Shown piece by piece: positions 45,565 through 55,649 of a stretch of DNA of 64,000 bases. Below the pieces are notes generated by a model. It saw nothing but the letters and a program-made list of their open reading frames with translations, was not told where the DNA came from and ran no database searches. Source of the DNA: Antedon mediterranea (lineage: Eukaryota > Echinodermata > Crinoidea > Comatulida > Antedonidae); the NCBI RefSeq assembly GCF_964355755.1, contig NC_092672.1:35646501-35710500 (forward strand), given 5' to 3'. A program made the translations under genes and the position numbers. Every line of letters starts with the position of its first letter. Position 1 is the stretch's first letter.

Positions 45565-46557
45565 TTAAATTAATTTTTCTTCCTCAAAGCATTGCTTATC
45601 TTCTTGCTTGGTGTCTGATGGTAATTGGTTTAGATATCCCAGCGTCCTTATTGCTTGATACTGATCTGGGATCTCCATAAGAACGTTCAACGCAAACGCA
45701 GCTTCTGCATATTTTGATTTAGTATAAACTTCATGAAAATTTACAAACTGAAAATTATCAAATTTTCTCCTTGGTAGATTATCATCAAAATTGACAAGGT
45801 TGTGCCAGGGACCATCCCCAACGCCGATAACAACGATACTAATAGGGTACGACGATGCTTCAATGATCGCGTTTGCCGTTAAGTCTTCGTCTTTAACTTG
45901 GCCGTCTGTTATTATCAAAACTATATGGTACGACCGCTTTTCTTTTACTATACATATGGCTTTGCGTATAATAGGTGCAAAACTTGTTGGTCCTCCAAGA
46001 GCAACCTTCGACACCATTTCGTTGTAATATTCAAGCACCTCCATAAAACCGTTACATGGAGTACCGTTTGATTTGAAAGGGAACACGTTCTTGTCTTTAA
46101 CTTTTGCATCTCCAAAACCGTATGCAGGGATTAAATGATCAGAATCAAAGTTTTCAAGGGTAGCACCGATACAAGCGATCACTTTTTGATACGGGTTAAA
46201 CAATTTGCCGTTTACGAGTTCGTGAAGACAACGCGCATTGAACGTTTTCCGTCCTTGCCATTCGTTACTTGCGGTAAAATCCACGGCAATGATAATATCG
46301 CTTCTTTCCATTCCCGCTTTTTTAATAGCAAACGCGACTTCATCATAAGTTTTGAACTTATCTGCAAAAGCAGTAAACGTTTCGCATTCATTCTGCTTAA
46401 AACCGAGACTTTCAAATAAACTGGTCTCGGTGAATCTAGTTTCTCTTTTACTTGATATTTCATCGTGTTCTTTCTGATTCTTAGGCTGGTAGAAATGTAT
46501 CAGGACAAGATAGAGAAAAAATCCTGTTAGAAATAAAAGAGCAGACATATTGACCAA
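45565..46557 (-). CDS. Membrane-anchored copine/RGLG-type vWA-domain protein (330 aa)
   Basis: A single coding exon of 330 codons. Residues 4-22 form a hydrophobic anchor. From about residue 50 (SLFESLGFKQNECETF) to 290 runs the vWA domain of the copine/RGLG class, with the MIDAS residues DFTAS (93-97), Thr in GGPTSF (188-193) and Asp in ITDGQ (216-220). The signature SIVVIGVGDGPW (240-251) and the FQFVNFHEVY helix follow. These domains bind metal and partner proteins. Plant RGLG proteins add a C-terminal RING that makes them ubiquitin ligases, and copines carry N-terminal C2 domains; neither is present here. The C-terminus is acidic and ends EEEKLI. A splice acceptor at 46586-46587 implies a 5' UTR exon, probably the one with a donor at 47785 (GTGAGT). 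The gene is head-to-head with the one at 48586. Confidence 0.85.
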   Translation of the reverse strand: MVNMSALLFLTGFFLYLVLIHFYQPKNQKEHDEISSKRETRFTETSLFESLGFKQNECETFTAFADKFKTYDEVAFAIKKAGMERSDIIIAVDFTASNEWQGRKTFNARCLHELVNGKLFNPYQKVIACIGATLENFDSDHLIPAYGFGDAKVKDKNVFPFKSNGTPCNGFMEVLEYYNEMVSKVALGGPTSFAPIIRKAICIVKEKRSYHIVLIITDGQVKDEDLTANAIIEASSYPISIVVIGVGDGPWHNLVNFDDNLPRRKFDNFQFVNFHEVYTKSKYAEAAFALNVLMEIPDQYQAIRTLGYLNQLPSDTKQEDKQCFEEEKLI

Positions 46558-47034
46558 CTATCTCAATCATCGTCTGACTTACTACCTGAAAAGAGAATAA
46601 ATTCTATTATTTCATATTACAGGTTAAAAAGATATCATTAATCCAAAATAATACCAAGGTTTATAGGTTTATGGCGTTGTTACCATGGAAACCTAAACTA
46701 AATGGTAATCTACTTGAATTTGTCTTGGCACTAATTGCTTCGTTTTTAATTTGAAAATTAACCAAGCTACGGCAAATATTGGTTTTGTAAATGATAGACG
46801 CGCTTAACAAATTTGGTTTCATTTCTGTGTTACACTTTCTTTTCGAAGTGAATATGCCTGCTTAATTTTTTAAGCCATGGAATTGGAAATTATGTATGTT
46901 CATATTTAAATTACCGGTTACCGGACTGCCAAATAAATAAGTTTGTGATTATTCGAATGGCATCATGTATTTAGTATTGTTAATCTGCATTTCTACAGAC
47001 AGACTATATAATATGGTATGTTAGTGCTTTCCAG

Positions 47035-47165
47035 TTAAAGAAATCCTGGATCCGCCCCTGCTGGACCCGCCCCTCCTGGATCCGCCTCTCCTGAACCGCG
47101 CCCCCGCTAGGCCCGCCCCTGCTGGACATGCCTTTCCAGGACCCACCCCTCCTGGATCCGCCCTG
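47035..47165. repeat. GC-rich minisatellite of about 14-15 bp
   Basis: About eight degenerate units of ctggatccgcccct / ctggacccgcccct. It lies in the inferred 5' UTR intron of the vWA gene and is much more GC-rich than the surroundings. Confidence 0.85.
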
Positions 47166-47785
47166 TCCCCTGTAACCACATCCTTCCATGCTGTAACCAA
47201 GACACGTCAGTGCACTTAATCGACTGTAGGTACTAAATACACAACACAAAGCCATACTTACTACAAAGGTTAAGTTTATGCAAACATTTTAGTTCTGTGT
47301 CCATCACACTACTACGATAGAAAAACATATTGAAAATCAATTTACCAGCAGGTCACTCAATATATCAAGTCAATAGTCACACTAACTCTCTCAGGAACAT
47401 CAGTTAGTTAGCGCAAACAATACACAGCAAAACCATTTTATTGTGTTAACAGTGTTCTAATTTTAGTGGTAAACGAAGTATTAAAACAAAAATCCACCAA
47501 TTGATAAGATCTATATACTGGAGTATCCGGTATTATGTTTCTTCATCTTCATAGAGGAAGTAACTACAAGGCATATACCATAATTATGAATTAAATTCCT
47601 CCATCACCATCATAATATGGCTGTCCATCCATTCCATGCTTCAAATATTATAATCGGGACAACCATAAAATAGGAGCTGCATCTCTTTTTATAATTATCT
47701 TCACAAAATCGAACGTTAATTTACACACTGATTTGAAACGCGTATTTTTTTAAATAATTAAAAATGTAGGCCTATATATACTCAC

Positions 47786-47870
47786 GGAACTATATTCCAA
47801 AATGCCGGATTATCAGGTGAATTGAAAGAGAATGCATCTCCGGTGCCTTCTTTGCTTACGATAGTGATAG
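47786..47870 (-). other. Inferred 5' UTR exon of the vWA gene
   Basis: On the minus strand a stretch ending with ttggaatatagttcc is followed by a consensus donor gtgagt at 47785. The next acceptor in the same direction is at 46586-46587, 28 bp before the vWA start codon. The transcription start is not determined; a GAGGGCGGCAAT motif lies at 47932-47943. Confidence 0.4.
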
Positions 47871-48299
47871 TCTGATCTTATCTCAAAACATAAACAAGGC
47901 GGTAGATAACTTGCTTAGCATCCACCCGATAGAGGGCGGCAATATCATTTTTTAATTAAACAGATAACATTTTTCTTGCAATAATACAAATACTGTATAT
48001 AAACAATAATTTTAATAATATAATATTTTATTATATAAGTTGTACCAATTAGGTAGGATTTATATTAATATTTAGTTTTCAATGGAACATTTTTTAATAA
48101 TCAGTGAAGGTGGGGAGGGGGAAATTTAAATAGTAAAGAATTACAATATATAATAGTAAAATATGACAAATTAAAATTAATAAAATAATAGATAAATAGG
48201 CCATTTAAAACACAAACAAATAAAATTATTATAAAAGACAAAAGAATGCAACTAAGCTGTAGAGGTCTTAAAATAAACCGTTCAATTTAATTAATCTAT

Positions 48300-48455
48300 A
48301 CTTTTTTGTTTTAATTACAGGGGGATTTTTCAGTTAAATAATTTATTTGTCGATCCAATTTTTGGTCAGCGAAATAAATAACTATCCTGTGACATTAAAA
48401 TATCATATTCAACAAAACAAATTGTTATAAAAAAGTTTTTTTAAGAGGACATAAA
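48300..48455. mobile_element. Half copy of the 'ttaaagatgtattgtcccc' MITE
   Basis: Contains aattacagggggatttttca, ttggtcagcgaaataaataa and aggacataaatcttaac, matching the second half of 32560-32865. It lies in the shared upstream region of the vWA and membrane-protein genes. Confidence 0.6.
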
Positions 48456-48515
48456 TCTTAACACACACAAAAATTTTTTTTCGTTTGATAATACAGACAA
48501 AATTTAATGGGAATT

Positions 48516-48526
48516 GAGGGCGCTAT
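48516..48526 (+). promoter_or_regulatory. GAGGGCGCTAT motif upstream of the membrane-protein gene
   Basis: Identical to the 11-mer upstream of TXNDC17, 60 bp before the start codon at 48586. Confidence 0.45.
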
Positions 48527-48585
48527 ACAATAAAGAACGGGGAAAATCAGAAAAATGAAAACACGTATCCAAGTTTTTCACAACT

Positions 48586-51500
48586 ATGGAAATCTTTCTA
48601 CAATTTATGGTATTTTATCTGTTTCTAGGGGTAACATGTATAGAATCGATACGAAAAGTTGAATCTAATCAGAAAAATGTACATCGTACTCATATTTTTA
48701 ACAAGTTACACAAGGCAGACGTTAAACTTTTGTGGAATAAAGAGGTAAAGCCTAAAGGAGGCTAGGCCTACTAGCTGTTTACAGTTTACTCTCTTCAGCA
48801 GCAGCACTTCTACCTTGACAAACAGTCAACTACACAACAATGATTAGTCATGATTGAACTAGGCCTACTAGTAATACTTATTAATTACTAATGGCGTAGT
48901 AGGGCTAGCTAGAGTTGGCAGTAGGAAGGAAGTCTAAAGGAAAAAGAGTAAAATATTAATAGTGAATTTTATTGTATAAATTATCTTTCATTTATGACAT
49001 GTATGATGGGAATCCTGTATGATGTGTACTCTACTTTTTTTTTTATAGATGTTGCAGCAAACGAAGAAACCAATACATTCCAACGCAATTAATACAAAAA
49101 ATAGAGAAAGTACTACAAACTATTATTTTAATATTAACGAAAATTATGCTACACAAAAGCCTTTGAAGAATTTACGAAAAAGACAATTTTTTGGAGTTGG
49201 TTTTCCTTACCAAAGAAAGTTTAGAAAACTGGATTTTGAGGCTGACCATAAAAGAATATCAGGAAATGTTGTGTTACAAAATGCTGAGAAAAGTGGAAAA
49301 AAAAGAACAAACAGTAAACAAATTGAGAATCGACATCACATGGATAAAAGAGAGGTGCTTCCAGACTCTAAGGAAAATAAGAACGAAAACATACCTTCCA
49401 TCAAACCACCTTCCGACAATCCATCAATGACCACAGTAAAAGAAGCTGAACATACAACCCCTACCATAAACAAACATTACAGTACATTATTGGATGTTAA
49501 ACCTATAGCACATACAACAACACGTACAACAACACTAGATAAAACAACACAAAAAGAACCACATAAAACTCCACTACATAAAACAACAACACAAAAAGCA
49601 CCACTTCTTAAAACAACACATATAACACCACATTTACACACTGAAATGAAAAGTAAATCTAGCAGAGCCATACGCAAGACATTACCCGTCACTGCTATTC
49701 CGCAACAAACCACGAAAAAAATCTTACATGGCGCCCCTACAGACGGTATCCACTCAAATGTGGAAGAGCTTCAAGAACGTAAGACCCAGTGTAAAGACGG
49801 ACATTGCTTTTTGTCAAATGCCCCTGGATCCCGATTCAGTGATGGAACTTGGGCCGTTGCCAGTATGATGTTCATTTTATTGTTGTTGACGTTTTCTGTA
49901 TTGTACACAGGCTTGTGGAAGAAAAGAAATAGTTTTATTTACGGATTTAAAAACAGAGATGATGGTGCTGCCTCTCAACAGTATAATAAAACTACCGTTT
50001 CTGGTAAATAACATTCAATTTTGATTTATAATTATTTTTCATACAAAATTCAGTCACAACACGGGTTAGTTGCTACAGTGTCTTGTCATGTAACCATGTA
50101 CCTATAAATTAGATTTATTTATAGGTCCATGATGAAACCCAAAGCATGTTTTGTCACATGTGTGTGTTTGGCCAATCACAAGTCAGCATCTGATAAACAC
50201 ACAGTATACTAAAACAATATCCTTTTCTATCATCAATTGTACAATACATAGCATTTTATTGTATTACAAAAACATCAGCTGTTTATACATACGGTAGTCT
50301 ATTCTGGCTCTGCTAATTTTTCTGGCTGTTTTACTTTATTGTTTTGATTTAGCTTTTCGCTTTTTTTTTGTATCTCCATTGGGATCCAGCCACTGATACC
50401 CACAACATTGTCATTTTTTCAGTGCTTATTTTATTTTGTATCTCCATTAAGATCCAGCCACTGATACCCACAGCATTGTCATTTTGTATCTCCATTGGGA
50501 TCCAGCCACTGATACCCACAGCAGTGTCATTTTTTCAGTGCTTATTTTATTTTGTATCTCCATTAAGATCCAGCCACTGATACCCACAGCATTGTCATTT
50601 TTTCAGTGCTTTTTTTATTTTGTATCACCATTGAGATCCAGCCTCTGATACCCACAGCATTGTCATTTTTTCAGTGCTTATTTTATTTTGTATCTCCATT
50701 GAGATCCAGCCACTGATACCCACAGCATTGTCATTTTTTCAGTGCTTTTTTTATTTTGTATCACCATTGAGATCCAGCCTCTGATACCCACAGCATTGTC
50801 ATTTTTTCAGTGCTTATTTTATTTTGTATCTCCATTGAGATCCAGCCACTGATACCCACAGCATTGTCATTTTTTCAGTGCTTTTTTTATTTTGTATCAC
50901 CATTGAGATCCAGCCTCTGATACCCACAGCATTGTCATTTTTTCAGTGCTTATTTTATTTTGTATCTCCATTGAGATCCAGCCTCTGATACCCACAGCAT
51001 TGTCATTTTTTCAGTGCTTATTTTATTTTGTATCTCCATTGAGATCCAGCCACTGATACCCACAGCATTGTCATTTTTTTTAGTAATTTACCTTTAGATT
51101 TTTAGTCCATTCTATTAACACAGGTTTTCATCACTACTCTTGCTCAACTGGCATTTAATACATAATTTGTTATACATAATAATACAGAAATTCATAGCAT
51201 TCATACTTACAATTATTAAATACTGTATTGATTAAAGAACATGACGGCTGTGAAACCTAAGCCATCCTTTAAGGTCATTGGTGGCATAATAAGAACAAAA
51301 AGTAGCGGCAGCTGGTAACACATGCTATCTCACACCATGTTATAAAAATAACTATTGCGTTAAATAATATTTCAATGCTTTGAATTGAATGTAGTACATT
51401 TACAGATTATTTTGAGTGTTAAGATTATTCTTAATGAAAACCTTTCGTTGTTAACATTTTCTATTCGAATTATTATTATTATCTTTATGTGGATTTGAAA

Positions 51501-51858
51501 GGAAAAATTTTAATAAAAAAATAATAATTTATTTTTTGCTGTGGAAAGACACAATCCTACCTGAGTTTATAACAAAACATGGTACTATTACATTCATTCA
51601 TCTTTTATTTCGGAATACCATGACACAATTATATCCATAGCAACAACAAAATAATCTAAAAACTCATAGGGGTTACATACAAGTAACTATTTTGCTTAAA
51701 TACGTAAATTTTCTTTTTTTTTCTTAGATGTCCTCAGACGATTTAACGTAACAAAAAAGAAGGAAATGCTTCGGTTAAAACGCATGTTTGGTGGTAAATA
51801 TAACAGATTACCGTTACACGAAGGCAGCGATATTGAAGAAGATGAAAACAGTGTGTAA
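48586..51858 (+). CDS. Unrecognised type I membrane protein, 3 exons (414 aa)
   Basis: Exons 48586-48744, 49049-50003 and 51728-51858 join in phase 0 and phase 1 to 414 codons plus stop. Residues 1-19 look like a signal peptide (MEIFLQFMVFYLFLGVTC). The luminal part is basic and rich in Thr, Lys, Pro and His, with an LRKRQ furin-like site and a mucin-like TTxxKT region in the middle, then a Cys pair (QCKDGHCF). One membrane segment follows (WAVASMMFILLLLTFSVLY), then a cytosolic tail. Exon 3 gives a basic helix (RRFNVTKKKEMLRLKRM), then YNRLPLHEGSDIEEDENSV, which has an acidic cluster of the type used in trafficking. Without splicing at 50003 the frame stops after SGK, giving a 373-aa form with a shorter tail. 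I do not recognise the family. It converges on CENPQ. Confidence 0.75.
50306..51083. repeat. Minisatellite of about 68 bp, left array (11 units)
   Basis: Eleven units, most 66-70 bp and a few about 46 bp, containing gtatctccattgagatccag, ccactgatacccacagcatt and gtcattttttcagtgc. Variants ccactg and cctctg alternate in part of the array, so there is a dimeric higher-order form. The flank 50306-50378 (tctggctgttttac, gatttagcttttcgc) also belongs to the repeated unit. The inverse array is at 56276-56873. It lies in intron 2 of the membrane-protein gene. Confidence 0.95.
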
Positions 51859-51886
51859 TGTTACAACACCAAGAGACTGCTTTAAA

Positions 51887-51993
51887 GGTCTGTCTACACT
51901 ATCAACAAAATATGATGTGCCCATATATAGACATGATGATGTCAACACACTTTCTTTTTGTCAAACTAGTTGATAGTGCAAACAGAGCTTTAG
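51887..51993. mobile_element. 'tctacactatcaaac' MITE in the 3' UTR
   Basis: The ends ggtctgtctacactatcaac and gttgatagtgcaaacagagc are inverted repeats. It lies 29 bp after the stop of the membrane-protein gene and is therefore probably part of its 3' UTR. Confidence 0.75.
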
Positions 51994-52280
51994 CTATTAA
52001 CATTTTAAATAATTCCGGTACCCAGGTCACACTGTTGGGTTAATCAGAATTTGGATGTTTTGATTTTCTATTCTCACTGTGAGAGTTGTATTACTCGGTG
52101 TGAAAGGGGGTGTACATAGTGTACAGATTGTGGTTTATAAAATACAAATGTTGTGATGTGTGAAGGAGATGTAGTGAATTGAACTATACTTATACAAATA
52201 ATTTTACATAAAAATGAATCAAAATAAGACACAGTAAATTTAGTACAATATTTATATGACCTTTTTAATATTACTTAACG

Positions 52281-52412
52281 CTGTCTACACTATCATACTT
52301 GTGATGTGCCCATATATGGACATGATGATGTCATAGCACTACAATATTTAGGCATATCACTACCATATACCACTTTTTTTGTCAAACTAGTTTGATAGTG
52401 TAGACAGAGCTT
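52281..52412. mobile_element. 'tctacactatcaaac' MITE
   Basis: The ends cgctgtctacactatcatac and agtttgatagtgtagacaga bracket tgatgtgcccatatatggac. One of three family members within 1.1 kb (with 51887 and 52890). Confidence 0.8.
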
Positions 52413-52889
52413 AGGTGTAGGCTCTATATACTGTAAGTATGTGAGACAGCAAATGAAAGTATATGTATTTTATATGCTATGCCTTGTTGATTTCTGTAAA
52501 TGAAGTACCATAATTTTATAAAATAAACAAAACTAAAAAGAGAGATCTGCCTTGATAGAGTGCCTTTGACAGATCAAATGACAAATTTGTTTAATATTTA
52601 AATATACCGTATACTGTTTATTTTTCAATTTATATGGACAAATATTTACACGATATACATTAATTTGATATACGTTAATTTGTATAGCTCCAGGTAGTAT
52701 GTCTCTAGGGTTAAGTTTGATATGCTTATAATACAGTACATTGTTTTTAACAGTAAATGCTGATTATTAAATAGTGGGTATGATGATACTATACAGGTAG
52801 AACGATTTACATCAAAAACAAATAAGTATTACTACTAATTAGTATCAGTAAGATTGTTCTTCCAATGGAGTGCTATATTTAATTTTAAA

Positions 52890-52988
52890 TCTCTGTCTAC
52901 ACTATCAAACTTTATGTAACAATCATCATGTCCATATGGGCATCACATTTTTTTTGACACAAAGTTTAACAGTGTAAACAGAGCTTAA
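52890..52988. mobile_element. 'tctacactatcaaac' MITE, short form
   Basis: The ends ctctgtctacactatcaaac and aagtttaacagtgtaaacag. The core is reduced to about 40 bp (atcatgtccatatgggcatc). Confidence 0.75.
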
Positions 52989-52999
52989 CAGAGGCTACT

Positions 53000-54119
53000 C
53001 TACTGAATATCTTTCAAAAGCATGTTTTAATGCTAAATTTAAAGTCTCATCTGAAATGTTGTTATAACTCTTTCGACTTCTGAGTCTGTCATTGTAAAGT
53101 GCAATCCTTACAATATTTATGTATATAGCAAATCTAGCACCGTATCTGACAGAGTATAATCACATCCTCGAGTATAATCCCACCCTCTCATTTAGGCTAA
53201 ATTCAGATAAGAATTAATATAATCCACTGTAGTGTCAATCCAGATATAATCCCACCCCCAAATCTTCATTCATACTTTGTCATATACGGTAATTATAAAA
53301 TGTTGAGACATATGAAACTTGATTATTAAAATACTGAAATAAATAAATTACGGTGCAGTAAAAACAAACTTTTGGGAAAAGATTTTTGAGAGTTGGTAGA
53401 CATTGATATAATATCGATGATTTGTTTAAATATTATTATTTTGTAAGCATGAATACTTGTAGTAATCTATGTTTTGTTGAATTTTAAAATGAAAATAAGT
53501 AGCAATATTTTTTTGATAATTTGCTGTGAAGGCAAATATTTTTGTCTTTTAATTATTTTGTTTTTGTAATTAAAATAATTTACAATTGTGTGTACTATTA
53601 TAAACCCCCACCCATCTTTTGTATGTTATTTTGTTATATTGTAATATATTGTTATTGTAATTTTAATGAATAAGTTCATAAGTTATAACTCTCCCAATGT
53701 TTAGCCTTAAAATACTGGTTTATCCTGGAAGGAGGAGGGAGGGTTGGTTAATGGAGTGTTGACAACGGTGGTGATATTAAGTTTTAATTTTAAAAAATTG
53801 TATAATTGCAATACATTTAATTTATTATAAAAATATAATAAAAAAACATTCACCTATGCTTTTTAATTTAATTTTGTGGTGGTTATTGTTTGTAAAAATA
53901 TTTAAATTGATGTGTAAATATGAAAACATAATTTTGAATACTCAGTAATAAAAACAGTATTATATTAATACTAAATATATAAATATACCTGATTAAATTA
54001 TAGTGTTAAATTTATGTTTTTTTGTCCAATTTAATTAAATGTGTTTATTTTTCTAAATTATATTTGTATAAATTACAATACAATAGCCTGTTGTACCAAT
54101 GTCTTCTGATACATACAAG
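53000..54119. other. Intergenic AT-rich spacer
   Basis: Between the convergent ends of the membrane-protein gene and CENPQ no exon, RNA gene or recognisable transposon is seen here. Three short taatcccacc-type repeats occur near 53155-53265. Confidence 0.5.
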
Positions 54120-54189
54120 AGCGAATACAGTAGACCTCTATTAAGAGGACACCGTCAGGACCCAACAAAGTGTCCCTTTAATATGGGTG

Positions 54190-54955
54190 TCCTCTGAGTA
54201 GGGGTTGGCCGTAGTGTTAAAACATATATTGCATTTATTACACAGGAAAGCGTTCCCTGAATATAAGGGGTATCTACTTAGGGGTGTCTACTTAGGGGTG
54301 TGTCCCTGAATATGGGGGTATCTACTTAGGGGCGTGTCCCTGAATATGGGGGTATCTACTTAGGGGTGTGTCTCTGAATATGGGGGTATCTACTAAGGGG
54401 TGTGTCCCTGAATATAGGGGTATCTACTAAGGGGTGTGTCTCTGAATATGGGGGTATCTACTAAGGGGTGTGTCCCTGAATATGGGGGTATCTACTAAGG
54501 GGTGTGTCCCTTAATATGGGGATATCTACTTAGGGGTGTGTCCCTGAATATAGGGGTATCCACGTTGGGGTGTGTTCCCTGAATATAGGGGTATCCACTT
54601 AGGAGTGTGTCCCTGAATATAGGGATATCTACTAAGGGGTGTGTCACTGAATATGGGGGTATCCATGTTGGGGTGTGTCCCTGAATATAGGGGTATCCAC
54701 GTTGGGGTGTGTTCCCTGAATTTAGGGGTATCTACTAAGGGGTGTGTCCCTGAATATAGGGATATCTACTTAGGGGTGTGTCCCTGAATATAGGGATATC
54801 TACTTAGGGGTGTGTCCCTGAATATAGGGGTATCCACGTTGGGGTGTGTTCCCTGAATATAGGGGTATCCACATTGGGGTGTGTTCCCTGAATATAGGGG
54901 TATCCACTTTGGGGTGTGTTCCCTGAATATAGGGGTATCCACCTTGGGGTGTCTC
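54190..54955. repeat. 34-bp G-rich minisatellite (about 22 units)
   Basis: Units of ggggtgtgtccctgaatata followed by ggggtatctactta, with actta, actaa, acgtt and acctt variants. Each unit has two GGGG runs on the + strand. The ends join to sequence with agaggacaccgtcagg (54150) and gtgtctcagaggagatac (54947), suggesting that the array grew inside an older repeat. Confidence 0.93.
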
Positions 54956-55649
54956 AGAGGAGATACAGTATGATATTAATCAATGTATAGTGTGTGATTG
55001 GCACTTCCTTTTTTATGCTCCAACAAAGTTTCTATGTAAAATGTTATATCTTGAATAAATAATCTTTTAATATCAATCTGTGCTATATAATATGTTTCTG
55101 TGTGGATTAGTAAAACATTGAACAACATATAAATAATTACCATATATGATTGAGTTTAGTCTTAAGAAACATTATTATAACACACACACACAAAAGGTTA
55201 CAGTACTACACTTGGCAAAATAGAATTAATTTTGCCAAGTACTAAAAGAAAATACTAAGTCATAGGGTATGAGATTATAGTCGGATTGGATTAACAATTT
55301 AATTATTAATAACTTGTGTCATAAATTAGGTGGGATATACTTGAGCATGGAATTATATTTAGTCATTAAACAGTCAACAATTCCAACAAAAAAATAAGTG
55401 ACTGAATTAATTATTATATTGCATTTCTAGTATAATACTAAAGGTCACTCTCACAATACTACAGAGTGAATGAGATCAGCCTTGCTAAAAACAAACAAGG
55501 TAATTAGCATAATGTTACAGGTGGCATGAAATACAAATGTGTTATTATGAATCCAGTTTGGTATCATCAATTATTGGATCAGAGGTCACTCCAATCAATT
55601 TATACACGTGAATATTCTGATTCATTTTTGTATGGAAGTATTTCAAAGC

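Noticed and set aside
45791-46419. Plus-strand ORFs opposite the vWA gene
   Set aside because: They lie inside a well-supported vWA coding exon on the other strand and show no domain.
49477-49713. Minus-strand ORF rich in Val and Cys
   Set aside because: Reverse shadow of the Thr-rich region of the membrane-protein exon 2.
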